Below, one piece after another: positions 18,255 to 26,987 of a DNA stretch of 64,000 nucleotides; position 1 is the first letter of the stretch, and every line of letters begins with the position of its first letter. Under the pieces are notes generated by a model. It was not told the DNA's origin. It did no database searches and saw only the letters and a list, made by a program, of their open reading frames with translations. Location: NCBI GenBank assembly GCA_030695565.1, contig JAUYRZ010000060.1, positions 1-64,000 of the forward strand. The letters are read 5' to 3'. The position numbers and the translations under genes are program-made. The stretch comes from Archangium sp. (GTDB lineage: Bacteria; Myxococcota; Myxococcia; Myxococcales; Myxococcaceae).

Positions 18255-19574
18255 TCAGTACATCGTGAAGCTGCCGTTGACCGTACCGCCGGCCGTCAGC
18301 GTGAGCGCGAACGAGCCCGCCAGCGTGGGGCTCACCCGGGTCAGCGTAAGCGAAGCGCTCGAGGCCTTCCGTTCGGCGTAGAGACGGAGATCGACCGTCT
18401 GAACGTCCTTGATGTGAGACGCGGCGATGAGACCGTTGCCGAGGGTCAACGTGCCAGGCGCACCGGGGCACACGGCCAGCTCGAGCACGGCGCCTTCGTC
18501 ACCCGAGCTGGGGTCGAACACCACGAGGCGAAGCGTGTCGTCGATGGCCGCGAGGCCCTGCGTGATGGAGACGCTGCCCGCGGGGATCGCCGCGCACGAC
18601 GCGACGGCCGTCACCGCGCCGGTGAGCTGCCCATCACCCTGCTGACCTTCGCAGGTGTTGGGGCTGGTGCCCGGCGCGCACTGGCCGCGCTGGCACACCC
18701 ACCCCACCGGGCACTGCGCGTTCGAGGTGCACTGAGGCACGGGCGCAACACACGCCCCGGCCTGGCACACTTCACCTCGCGAGCAGTCGCTGTCCGCCAC
18801 GCACTGCGGAGGCGTCACCGTCACGCACTGCCCACCGGCGCAGATCTGCCCGGCCGCACAATCGGAGTCCGCCACGCACGCAGGCGTCGACGGCACGCAC
18901 ACGCCAGCCTGGCACACGTTGCCTGCCGCGCACTGCGCGTTCGAGGTGCACTGCGGCGGAGGCGCGCGCACGCAGGTGCCGTTGCTGCACACCTCGCCCG
19001 TCGCGCAGTCAGCCGTCGATTGGCAACCGGGTGCGGTCTGCACGGCCTCCACGTCGCCGCTGAAGCTGCCCACCCAGCGGCCGCCGATGCCACCGGCCTG
19101 GGTGAAGGTCACCGAGCCGTTCGTGGCCAGGTGCGTGGGGTTGCCGGTCTGCGCGTCGAAGAGCCCCGCGTAGAAGTGCACGTTGTCGATGGGGTGCGTG
19201 CCCACGGTGAAGGCCACGTCGGCGATGACCGCGAAGAAGCTCGACGGGTTGCCCATCAGGTCACCCACCATCACGTAGCGCAGTGAAGGCGAACTCGAGT
19301 TGTCCACCACGCCGATGGAGCCGTTGCCTCCGGCGATCGCCGGCGCCACGGTGAAGCTGCCCGTGCCCACGCTCGGATTGCTCTGCGTGTTCGCGTCGAT
19401 GACTGGCGCGTCGAACGTGGCAGTGGCTGCCAGGCCGATACCGCCCAGCGCGTCGCGCGCCTGCGCTTTCACGCTCTGGGTGTTGGGCCTCGCCAGAATC
19501 GGCCCCGCCCCGTTGGTACAGCCCGCCGCGACCAGCGCAAGCAACACGAATCCCCAAGACGTCGTCGTCTTCAT
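18255..19574 (-). CDS. lipoprotein with five tandem Cys-rich repeats
   Basis: This 439-residue surface lipoprotein has the signal VLLALVAAGC with the lipobox Cys at about 19. Residues about 45-180 form a beta-rich domain. About 181-306 hold five repeats of the form C-x5-C-x5-C-x5-C, for example CVADSDCAAGQICAGGQC and CTSNAQCAAGNVCQAGVC. The last 130 residues form another beta-rich domain ending in VNGSFTMY. Such Cys-rich repeats are common in myxobacterial secreted proteins and probably form disulfide-stabilised stalks. No enzymatic motif is visible. It is divergent from the spermidine-synthase-like gene at 19711. Confidence 0.8.
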   Translation of the reverse strand: MKTTTSWGFVLLALVAAGCTNGAGPILARPNTQSVKAQARDALGGIGLAATATFDAPVIDANTQSNPSVGTGSFTVAPAIAGGNGSIGVVDNSSSPSLRYVMVGDLMGNPSSFFAVIADVAFTVGTHPIDNVHFYAGLFDAQTGNPTHLATNGSVTFTQAGGIGGRWVGSFSGDVEAVQTAPGCQSTADCATGEVCSNGTCVRAPPPQCTSNAQCAAGNVCQAGVCVPSTPACVADSDCAAGQICAGGQCVTVTPPQCVADSDCSRGEVCQAGACVAPVPQCTSNAQCPVGWVCQRGQCAPGTSPNTCEGQQGDGQLTGAVTAVASCAAIPAGSVSITQGLAAIDDTLRLVVFDPSSGDEGAVLELAVCPGAPGTLTLGNGLIAASHIKDVQTVDLRLYAERKASSASLTLTRVSPTLAGSFALTLTAGGTVNGSFTMY

Positions 19575-19710
19575 TGTTCAGCCCCTCGAAAGTGTGTGGT
19601 TCGCGAGCCCCCCGGCCTCCCACTGGCGACTCGCGGCTGTCTGTCTCGGTGGTGGGCCCCGGCATTCATGCCCGGCAGGAAAATTCTCTGAAGTACGCTC
19701 TGCGGTGCCG

Positions 19711-22542
19711 ATGCCCACTCTTTCGCGACCGACGGCTCTGACCCTGGTCTTCTTCTCCGGCGCCACGGGCTTGCTGTACGAGTTCTGCTGGTCGAAGCGG
19801 CTCGCCAACTGGCTCGGCAATACCGGCCAGGCCCACGCCATCTTGCTGGCGACGTTCATGGGCGGTCTCGCGCTCGGGGCGTGGCTGTTTGGCCGCCGGG
19901 CCGATCGGTCAGCCAGGCCGCTCGCGCTCTACGGCATCCTCGAGATTGGGGTGGGCCTGCTCGCCCTGCTCTTTCCCACCATGCTCGACCTGGCCGGTTC
20001 GCTCTACGTGTCGGTGGGGAGTGCGGGCGGCAACCCGGCGCGCATGGTGCTGGCGGCGGTGACGGTGTTGCCCCCCACGCTGCTGATGGGCGGCTCGCTC
20101 CCGGCGATGACGCGTGCGCTCACGCAGAGTCTGGCCACCGCGAAAGGCACGCTTGCTTCGCTCTACGCGATCAACTCGTTGGGCGCGGCGGTGGGCAGCC
20201 TGCTGGCGGGCGTGTTCTTCGTGCCCGTCGCAGGGCTCGCGGTCACCGAGCGTTTCGCGGTGTTCTTCAATCTGTTGGTCGGGGTGATCGCGATTCTCGG
20301 CAGCCGGGCACCCGCGGTGGCAGCCCCTGAGGCGGCCGACGCTGCGCCACAACGCGTGTACACGGACCTCGCGGTGAAGGCGGTGCTCATCGGCACGGCG
20401 CTCTCGGGCTTCACCGCGATGCTCTACGAGGTCACGTGGATCCGCCTGCTCTCGATCATCATCGGCGGCACGTCGTACGCGTTCACGTTGATCCTCTCGT
20501 GCTTCATCTTAGGCATTGCGATCGGCAGCTTCTGGATCGCGCGCAGACCGGAGGGCGATGCGCTGCGCACGTTCGGCTGGCTGCAATTGGCGTTGGTGGT
20601 GGTGGTCTGCCTGACGATTCCGCTCTACCGGCGGTTGCCGTTCGTCTTCTTCCAGCTCACGCAGCTGCTGCGGCCGGAAGACTCGTGGAGCGTGTACCTG
20701 TTCCTCACCTTCGTCTTCTGCGGGCTGCTGTTGATTCCGCCGACGGCGTTGATGGGGGCGAGTTTTCCGCTCGGCGCGCGAGTGGTGATGCGCAGCAAGG
20801 ACAGCGTGGGTGGCGAGGTCGGGCGCGTGTACCTGTTCAACACCATCGGCACGATCCTCGGCTCGCTCGCCGGTGGCCTGGTGCTGCTGCCGCTGATCGG
20901 TCTCGAAGGAAATTTCACGGTCGGCCTGATCGCCAACCTGATCGCCGCCGCGGTCTGTCTGCGAGTCGCAAGCAAAACAACCCCAACACTCGCCGCCTCC
21001 CTGCCTCCCTCAGTGCCTTCCTCAGTGCCTCCCTCTCCCCGAGGGGGAGAGGGTCGGGGAGAGGGCAGACACCTTCTCCCCCTGCTCGCGGTCACCGCCC
21101 TGGTCCTCTTCAGCGCCGTTACCACCCGAGGCTGGGCGACCTTCATCTCGCAAGCCGGCCGCTTCCGCGAATGGCACGGCCACTTCACCCAGTTCGCCAC
21201 CTTCGAGAAGCAAGCCATCGCCCGCGCCGACTCGCTCTTCTACGCCGACGACGTCTTCGCGAGCGTGATGGTCGCCCAACAAAAAGGAACCCACCGCTTC
21301 CTGCGCATCAACGGCAAAGCCGACGGCTCGAATGGCCGCGGCGATCTCGACACCCAGACCCTCGCCGCGCACCTCGGAGTCCTCACCCACCCCGGCGAAG
21401 TGAAGAAGGTCCTGCTCGTCGGCATCGGAGCCGGCATCACCGCGGGCTCCCTGCTCGCGCACGGCATCGAGCGCCTCGACGTGGTGGAGATCAGCCCCGC
21501 GGTGCTCGACGCCGCAAAACTCTTCTCCGCCGACAACCGCAACGCGCTCGAAGACCCGCGCTGTCACGTGCACATCGAAGACGCGCGCACCTTCCTCACG
21601 TTGTCCCCCGAGAAGTACGACCTGATCGTCAGCGTGCCCTCGAACCCCTGGGTGACCGGCGTCTCGGGGCTCTTCTCGCGCGACTTCTTCCGGGTGGCCC
21701 GCGATCGCCTCGCGCCGGGCGGCCGGATGGTGCAGTGGATCCACACCTACGAATCGAACGAGGCGCTGGTGAAGCTGGTGGTGCGCACGTTGCGAGACAG
21801 CTTCGAGCACGGCACCACCTGGCTGGGCGCCGCCGACATGTTGCTGGTGGCCAGCCGCGAGCCGCAGACCTTCGACCCCGAGGTGATGGCGCGACGCATG
21901 CGGCCCGCAGCGGTGGCTGAAGATCTGCGCCGCCTGGGCATCACGAGAGTCTCCACGCTGCTCGCGAGGCAGGTGCACTCCGATGAAGGGCAGCTCGCCT
22001 TCGCAGGCCAGGGCCAGGTGAACACCGACGATCACAACGTGCTCGAGTACCTCTCTCCCATCGCGTACTTCATGTCGGGAGAAGCGGTCTCGCTCTTCGA
22101 CGAGCGCATCGAAGGGGGCGCGCTGGTCTTCGCCGAATACGCGAAGGAGCACCCGCTCGACGCAGCGGCCTGGGGCGAGCTGTACGAGACGCTGCACCAC
22201 GTGCACGGAGAAGAAGACCCGCTGCTCCGTTCGGTCGCGGAGCGTTGGGTTGCCGAGTCGGGCGCCGAAGACGCCCCGAGCCTCGCGCTGGCCCGCACCC
22301 AGCTCGCGCAAGACGATCTCTCTGCCGCCGTGCGCACGTTGATGCCGAAGGTGAACTCAGACACCGCCGCACCCGAAGCGGTGACGCTCTACCTTCAGGC
22401 GGTCGCGAGGCTGAACGCCCAGAGCACCAGCGTCTTCCAGCCGCCCGCCTTTCCGGTCGACCTCGAGCAGGCCCGCAGGGTGCTCGCAGCGAACCCCGAC
22501 GACGCGGAGCTGCGCGAGGCGATCGACTCCCTCGCGCCTTGA
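19711..22542 (+). CDS. membrane-fused spermidine-synthase-like protein
   Basis: This 943-residue protein has an N-terminal multi-helix membrane region (about 8-490) joined to a spermidine-synthase-like Rossmann domain at about 510-740. The nucleotide-site motif is LLVGIGAGITAGSLL, followed by VVEISPAVLDAAK and HIEDARTFL, and YDLIVSVPSNPW takes the place of the family's catalytic segment. The last 200 residues are helical. This is the known fused MFS/spermidine synthase layout, often not true polyamine synthases. The ATG at 19711 follows the regulatory gap. A loop at about residues 440-452 is encoded by a palindromic repeat. Confidence 0.85.
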   Translation: MPTLSRPTALTLVFFSGATGLLYEFCWSKRLANWLGNTGQAHAILLATFMGGLALGAWLFGRRADRSARPLALYGILEIGVGLLALLFPTMLDLAGSLYVSVGSAGGNPARMVLAAVTVLPPTLLMGGSLPAMTRALTQSLATAKGTLASLYAINSLGAAVGSLLAGVFFVPVAGLAVTERFAVFFNLLVGVIAILGSRAPAVAAPEAADAAPQRVYTDLAVKAVLIGTALSGFTAMLYEVTWIRLLSIIIGGTSYAFTLILSCFILGIAIGSFWIARRPEGDALRTFGWLQLALVVVVCLTIPLYRRLPFVFFQLTQLLRPEDSWSVYLFLTFVFCGLLLIPPTALMGASFPLGARVVMRSKDSVGGEVGRVYLFNTIGTILGSLAGGLVLLPLIGLEGNFTVGLIANLIAAAVCLRVASKTTPTLAASLPPSVPSSVPPSPRGGEGRGEGRHLLPLLAVTALVLFSAVTTRGWATFISQAGRFREWHGHFTQFATFEKQAIARADSLFYADDVFASVMVAQQKGTHRFLRINGKADGSNGRGDLDTQTLAAHLGVLTHPGEVKKVLLVGIGAGITAGSLLAHGIERLDVVEISPAVLDAAKLFSADNRNALEDPRCHVHIEDARTFLTLSPEKYDLIVSVPSNPWVTGVSGLFSRDFFRVARDRLAPGGRMVQWIHTYESNEALVKLVVRTLRDSFEHGTTWLGAADMLLVASREPQTFDPEVMARRMRPAAVAEDLRRLGITRVSTLLARQVHSDEGQLAFAGQGQVNTDDHNVLEYLSPIAYFMSGEAVSLFDERIEGGALVFAEYAKEHPLDAAAWGELYETLHHVHGEEDPLLRSVAERWVAESGAEDAPSLALARTQLAQDDLSAAVRTLMPKVNSDTAAPEAVTLYLQAVARLNAQSTSVFQPPAFPVDLEQARRVLAANPDDAELREAIDSLAP
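21029..21066. repeat. family-1 palindromic repeat, copy B, inside a CDS
   Basis: This copy shares 36 consecutive identical bases with copy C at 32705-32740. It reads in frame as PSPRGGEGRGEGR in a cytoplasmic loop of the spermidine-synthase-like protein. Just upstream are short direct repeats of GCCTCCCTCAGT/GCCTTCCTCAGT type (about 21003-21030). The arms are CCCTCTCCCC and GGGGGAGAGGG with a GTCGGGG tail. Confidence 0.85.
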
Positions 22543-22667
22543 GCAGAGGCAACACGCGCTGACCCGGATGCAGGTACGGCCTTCGCTGGAGTCATTCTGC
22601 CGACCCACCCCCACGGGAGGAAAATGGCACGGTTCGCTGCGGCCACGGGCTTGCACTGTGGCGGCGC

Positions 22668-24680
22668 ATGTCGAAGCTCGAGACGCTGGCCGCCGCGATT
22701 GTCTTGCCCCCTGAGATCACAGACTTCGAGCGGATCTACCTGGCGCGGATGAACCGGGTGGCGTTGTTCTTCTTCGCCGCGCATGTGCCCGTTTTCGCGG
22801 TGGTGGCCTTTCTCAACGGCACCGGGCCGCTGCTGGCGGCGGGCCTGACCCTGCTGGGTGTCGCGGGCCCCTTCCTTGCCCAGCGCGCGCTGACCAACCC
22901 CCGCCACGTCTCGATGGTCTTCGGGGTGACGGCCATGTTCATGGGCGCACTGCTGGTGCACTTCGGCCGCGGCATGTGGACGATCGAGATGCACTTCTAC
23001 TTCTTCGTGGCGCTCGCGCTGCTCGTGGTCTTCGCAAACCCGCTGGTGATCATCACCGCTGCAGTGACGGTGGCGGTGCACCACCTGGTGCTCTGGTACG
23101 TCGCTCCGCAAACCATCTTCAACTACGACGCGCCGGTCAGCTCGGTGTTGCTGCACGCGCTCTTCGTCGTGCTCGAGTCCGTGGCCGCGTGCTTCGTCTC
23201 GCGCAGCTTCTTCGACAACGTCATCGGCCTCGAGCGCATCGTGCGGGCGCGCACTGCCGATCTCCACGGCAAGAATCGGGAGATGCGCCTGGTGTTCGAT
23301 CACGTGCAGCAGGGCTTCCTCACCGTCGATGCACAGGGCCGGCTCGCCGCACAACACAGCCGGGTGGTGGCGCAGTGGTTCGCCGTGCCCGTCGCAGGCC
23401 AGACGCTCAGCCAGTTCTTCGCCCCCTTCGACGCGCGGTTTGCCCAGTGGCTCGACCTGGGGTGGGACACCCTGAAAGACGACATCTTCCCCCGGGAACT
23501 GGCGCTCGCGCAGATGCCGGCGAGCCTCTCCCGAGAGGGCCGTTCGTACGAGCTGAGCTACCAGCCCATCGACGATGCGAAGGGCGCGCTCGAGCAGGTG
23601 CTGGTGTTGATCACCGACGTCACCGAGCGCCGGGCCCGTGAAGCGGCCGACCTCGCCCAGCGCGAGACGCTGCAGGTCTTCGAACGGCTGATGCGCGACC
23701 GGGTCGGTTTTCTGGAGTTCTTCGCCGAAGGCCGGGAGCAGGTGGCCCAGCTCGGCCAGCCGAACACCGACGAGACCATCAAGCGCCTCGTGCACACCCT
23801 CAAGGGCAACACCGCGCTGTTCGGCATGAGCTCGGTGGCCGACGCCTGTCACGCCGTCGAATCGCGCGTCGCCGATCGGGGCGACGCCTTCACCGAAGAA
23901 GACCGCCACGAGGTCGTCAGTGCCTGGCAGACCGCATCAGGCCGGGTCTTGCGCTTCTTCGAACAAGAGGTGAGCCCCACCATCGAGCTCGACGAGGCCG
24001 ACTACCTGGCCATCGTTCACGCCATCGATCACGGCGCGCCGCGGCTCGACGTGCTGCAGATGATCGAGTCGTGGCGCCATGAGCCCGTCAGCCGCCGTTT
24101 CGAGCGCCTCGCGGAGCAGGCCTCGGGCATCGCAGGGAAGGAAGGCAAGGGCCCGGTGAAGATCACCATCGACGCGCCTTCGGTGCGCCTGCCACGCGAG
24201 CAGTTCGCCCGGCTGTGGTCCACCGCGGTGCACCTGGTGCGCAACGCCGTCGATCACGGGCTGTTGCCTTCGAGTGACCGGCCCCCGCAGCTCCTCTTCT
24301 CGGCCCGCATCCGGGGACAGGAGGTCGAGCTGCGGTTCGCCGACAACGGCCGGGGCATTGACTGGGACGGCGTCGCCGCGGCGGCGCGCCAGCGTCAGCT
24401 CCCCAGCGAAGGGAACGCCGCCCTGGTCGAGGCGCTGTTTCATGATGGGCTCTCCACCCGGGGTGAGGCGACCGCCCTGTCGGGGCGCGGTGTGGGGCTT
24501 TCGGCCGTCAAACACGCGGTCTCGAGTCTGGGTGGCCGCGTCGAGGTCGAGAGCCAACCCGGAGCGGGCACGACCTTCATCCTCCGCGTTCCCCTCCCGA
24601 GGCAGCAGACCAGCCGCCCCGACGAGCCGGCAGCGCGGCCGGCAGGCCTCGACCGCGGCCCTGAGCGCTCCGCCGCCTGA
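22668..24680 (+). CDS. membrane-bound CheA-like receptor kinase without CheW domain
   Basis: This 670-residue protein fuses a receptor to a CheA-type kinase. About six helices (25-195) include MHFYFFVALALLVVF and AVHHLVLWYV, like the sensor module of some membrane MCPs. A PAS-like domain (205-320) is followed by an Hpt domain (335-430) with the phosphorylatable His in RLVHTLKGNTALFGM. The ATPase domain (480-640) has a CheA-style N-box (HLVRNAVDHGL), DNGRGIDW and GRGVGLSAVK. The sequence ends soon after, so the CheW-binding P5 domain is absent. CheY, CheX and mini-MCP genes follow in the same direction. Confidence 0.88.
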   Translation: MSKLETLAAAIVLPPEITDFERIYLARMNRVALFFFAAHVPVFAVVAFLNGTGPLLAAGLTLLGVAGPFLAQRALTNPRHVSMVFGVTAMFMGALLVHFGRGMWTIEMHFYFFVALALLVVFANPLVIITAAVTVAVHHLVLWYVAPQTIFNYDAPVSSVLLHALFVVLESVAACFVSRSFFDNVIGLERIVRARTADLHGKNREMRLVFDHVQQGFLTVDAQGRLAAQHSRVVAQWFAVPVAGQTLSQFFAPFDARFAQWLDLGWDTLKDDIFPRELALAQMPASLSREGRSYELSYQPIDDAKGALEQVLVLITDVTERRAREAADLAQRETLQVFERLMRDRVGFLEFFAEGREQVAQLGQPNTDETIKRLVHTLKGNTALFGMSSVADACHAVESRVADRGDAFTEEDRHEVVSAWQTASGRVLRFFEQEVSPTIELDEADYLAIVHAIDHGAPRLDVLQMIESWRHEPVSRRFERLAEQASGIAGKEGKGPVKITIDAPSVRLPREQFARLWSTAVHLVRNAVDHGLLPSSDRPPQLLFSARIRGQEVELRFADNGRGIDWDGVAAAARQRQLPSEGNAALVEALFHDGLSTRGEATALSGRGVGLSAVKHAVSSLGGRVEVESQPGAGTTFILRVPLPRQQTSRPDEPAARPAGLDRGPERSAA

Positions 24681-24718
24681 CCCGTCTTCTTCTCTTTCCC
24701 TTCACTGGAGCAACTCAC

Positions 24719-25096
24719 ATGGCAGCCAAGAAGATCCTCGTGGTCGATGATTCCGTCAGCGTTCGTCAGCAGGTCACACTCGCGCTCGTACAGGGCGGCT
24801 ACGGGGTGGTGGAGGCGGGCGATGGGGCTGACGGGCTCGAGAAGATCAACCGCGACACCAGCATCGGCATGGTGCTGTGCGACATCAACATGCCGCGCAT
24901 GAACGGCCTGGAGATGCTCGAGGCGGTGCGTCGCGACGCCCGGCACGCCAGCCTTCCGGTGGTGATGCTGACCAGCGAGGGCCAGCCTGCGCTCATCGAC
25001 CGGGCCAAGAAGGCCGGCGCCAAGGGGTGGATCGTCAAGCCCTTCAAGGCGGATCTGCTGCTGGCCGCCGTGAAGAAGCTCCTCCTGGCGGCCTGA
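24719..25096 (+). CDS. CheY-like single-domain response regulator
   Basis: This 125-residue protein is a bare receiver domain. The acidic pocket is VVDDSVSVRQ, the phosphoacceptor Asp is in VLCDINMPRMNG, Thr is in VVMLTSEG, and Lys is in GWIVKPFKADL. GGAG precedes the ATG by eight bases. It lies 38 bases after the CheA-like kinase gene and is the natural acceptor of its phosphate. It has no output domain, so signalling must go through protein-protein contact or phosphate sinking. Confidence 0.95.
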   Translation: MAAKKILVVDDSVSVRQQVTLALVQGGYGVVEAGDGADGLEKINRDTSIGMVLCDINMPRMNGLEMLEAVRRDARHASLPVVMLTSEGQPALIDRAKKAGAKGWIVKPFKADLLLAAVKKLLLAA

Positions 25097-25117
25097 ACTT
25101 TCTGACCGGAGATACAA

Positions 25118-25624
25118 ATGATCCTCCCCGAAGTGGAAGCGCTGATTCGGCCCCTGGCCTCTGCGGCCTGCATCGAGCTCTTCGAGTCGTACGGCATCTC
25201 CATGAGCCAGAGCACGCAGCGCTCGGTCAAGCCGTCGGGCTACCTGCTGTGCGGCGCGATGGGGTTCGTCGGACCCCAGCTCAAGGGGAGCATTCTGTTC
25301 GCCGGCACGCAGGAGCCGTTGCGGCAGGTCGCCGGTCCCAACCCGCTGCGCGACTGGGTCGCGGAGCTCACCAACCAGATGGTCGGCAGGCTCAAGACCA
25401 AGCTGCTGCGCGTCGGCGTGGAGATCTACCTCACGACGCCCGTCGTCTTGCGGGGCGAGCACATCGTGCCTCTGCCAGACAACTGCCCCGAGCCCCTCTT
25501 CTTCGCTGACGAGCAGGGCTCCACCCTCTGTGTCTGGCTCGATCTCGAGCCTGCTCCGGGCCTCGAATTCGCCCACACGCCGAACGCGGATGCACTCGGC
25601 GAAGGCGAAGAGCTGATGTTCTGA
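25118..25624 (+). CDS. CheX-like CheY-P phosphatase
   Basis: This 168-residue protein resembles the CheC/CheX/FliY phosphatase fold. The signature Glu-x2-Asn pair is seen in VAELTNQMVGRLKTKL at about residues 82-97. Strands such as GYLLCGAMGFVG and LKGSILFAG precede it. GGAGATAC lies before the ATG at 25118. Its position between cheY-like and mini-MCP genes supports a role in dephosphorylating the adjacent CheY. Catalytic function is inferred from the motif only. Confidence 0.8.
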   Translation: MILPEVEALIRPLASAACIELFESYGISMSQSTQRSVKPSGYLLCGAMGFVGPQLKGSILFAGTQEPLRQVAGPNPLRDWVAELTNQMVGRLKTKLLRVGVEIYLTTPVVLRGEHIVPLPDNCPEPLFFADEQGSTLCVWLDLEPAPGLEFAHTPNADALGEGEELMF

Positions 25625-25653
25625 ACTTCTCGAAGTCTGGCCGGGAGGCCGTC

Positions 25654-26565
25654 ATGTGGTGGAAATCGCGCAAGGGTTTCCTGATCCTCGAGGAGATCAC
25701 GAAGCTGCGCACCGACATCCTCGAGCGGACGCGGGAAATCAACGGGGTGACCGAGCGGGAAGTCATGGCAGCGGCCGCCAGCACGGCCCGCATCGTCGGA
25801 GAAGCCACTACGCACATCACGCAACTGCGCGCCTTGCTCACCTCGCTCGACGACTCCAGCGGCGGGGCCCCCCGACAGCCGGCCGCTGCGGCCATCGAGT
25901 CACGCCACCGCCCCATTGCCACTCGCATCGAGCGGCAGTGCGAGAAGGCCTCCGAAGCGGCGACGCAGTGCACGAACATCGAAGCGGCTGCGCACGAGGT
26001 TCAGGGCCTGGCCCTCAGGGCCAAGCTCATCGCGCTCAACGCCAACATCCAGGCTGCGCGCGCAGACGGCCCGGAGGAGCGTGGGTTCGCGCGCATCGCC
26101 ATGGAGATGATGGAGCTGAGCCAGGAGATCGCCCGCGCCAATGAGCGGGTGGGTGAACTGGCCGGCGCGCTGGCGTCGATTCTCCCGGGCCTGGCGGCCG
26201 AAGCCGAAACGATCCGAGGCGCCTCAGAGGCGTTCTCCCTGGAGCTCACCGCGCGGGTCAGCGAGTCGGAAGCCGACGCCAGCCGCCTTCGAACCGAAGT
26301 GGGGCAGATGATTCACCAGAGCGATGCGGTGATGGCCCACGTCATCGACGCTTCCAACGACTCCCTCTCCCACCTGCAGTTCCAGGACACCGTCGCCCAG
26401 GGCTTGCTGCGCATGGACTCGTGGCTGCGCGGCGCCCAGGTCAAGGCCTCCGAGGTGCTCGGCCTGCGCGTCGATGAACGCGAGTTCGCTGCAGCAGCGC
26501 ACGTGGAACTCGGAGGCGAGAAGGCCGTCGACCAGCACAACGCAGGAGAAGTGGTTCTGTTTTGA
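25654..26565 (+). CDS. soluble mini-MCP-like signalling protein
   Basis: This 303-residue protein is almost entirely helical and has no membrane segment. Residues about 120-155 match the hairpin tip of methyl-accepting chemotaxis proteins (LALRAKLIALNANIQAARAD, then ERGFARIAMEMMELS), where kinase contact occurs. The tip is recognisable but diverged from [20 protein letters not shown]. The N-terminal helices resemble a short coiled coil. The product is far shorter than a normal receptor and has no ligand domain. It may act as the array scaffold that the P5-less kinase lacks. GGGAGG precedes its ATG. Confidence 0.75.
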   Translation: MWWKSRKGFLILEEITKLRTDILERTREINGVTEREVMAAAASTARIVGEATTHITQLRALLTSLDDSSGGAPRQPAAAAIESRHRPIATRIERQCEKASEAATQCTNIEAAAHEVQGLALRAKLIALNANIQAARADGPEERGFARIAMEMMELSQEIARANERVGELAGALASILPGLAAEAETIRGASEAFSLELTARVSESEADASRLRTEVGQMIHQSDAVMAHVIDASNDSLSHLQFQDTVAQGLLRMDSWLRGAQVKASEVLGLRVDEREFAAAAHVELGGEKAVDQHNAGEVVLF

Positions 26566-26723
26566 TGGCCCTGCTGCCGCCAACGCGCAGACAGATGCCC
26601 TTGCTGGGGCTCCTCTTCGTGTGGCTGTGGCTGGTGCTGATGCTGGGGGGCCTGTTGCCCTTCTTCTTCGGGGGCACCGGGCCCGCGGTGTGTGGCGCTC
26701 CTGAGCGGCGCCTTCTGAAATAG
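26565..26723 (+). CDS. putative 52-residue single-pass membrane peptide
   Basis: The ATG at 26565 overlaps the stop codon of the mini-MCP gene (TGATG), typical of translational coupling. The peptide has a basic N-terminus (PPTRRQMP), one very hydrophobic helix of about 24 residues (LLGLLFVWLWLVLMLGG onward), and a short polar tail ending RRLLK. No family is recognised. It may be a small partner of the membrane kinase, or an accidental frame. The following 26724-26987 shows no gene I can support. Confidence 0.35.
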   Translation: MALLPPTRRQMPLLGLLFVWLWLVLMLGGLLPFFFGGTGPAVCGAPERRLLK

Positions 26724-26987
26724 GTCGCCCCCTAGCGCCCGCACCGCCGCGAGGTCTGTGTCGGTCTGGGGCAGAAGCGCCGCACCGAGCGGCCTCGGGG
26801 CCTTCCCTGCAGTTCGACACCCCGCACGTCACGACGGTGAACGAGCTTCGGCGGCATCACCCGACGCCAGCCGTTCTTGCTTGCCTTCGGAGCGGCGAAG
26901 ACGACGCGTTCATGCTCCTTCGTTGCTTCCGGGCTCGTGCTCAGCGGCACCTTCTGAAGTGACCGCGGGAACGGGTTAGAAGACCCC

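Noticed and set aside
22624-22640. Possible sigma-54 promoter before the CheA-like kinase (TGGCACGGTTCGCTGC)
   Set aside because: The -24-like block is good, but the GG-to-GC distance is 11 rather than 10 bases, which RpoN does not tolerate well.
22395-23909. Minus-strand open frame opposite the CheA-like kinase
   Set aside because: Antisense shadow of clear kinase motifs; no domain and biased composition.
26732-26987. Possible decayed gene on the minus strand between the mini-MCP module and the coiled-coil gene
   Set aside because: The translated segment is basic but matches no family I know and has no clear start; not enough to call a pseudogene.
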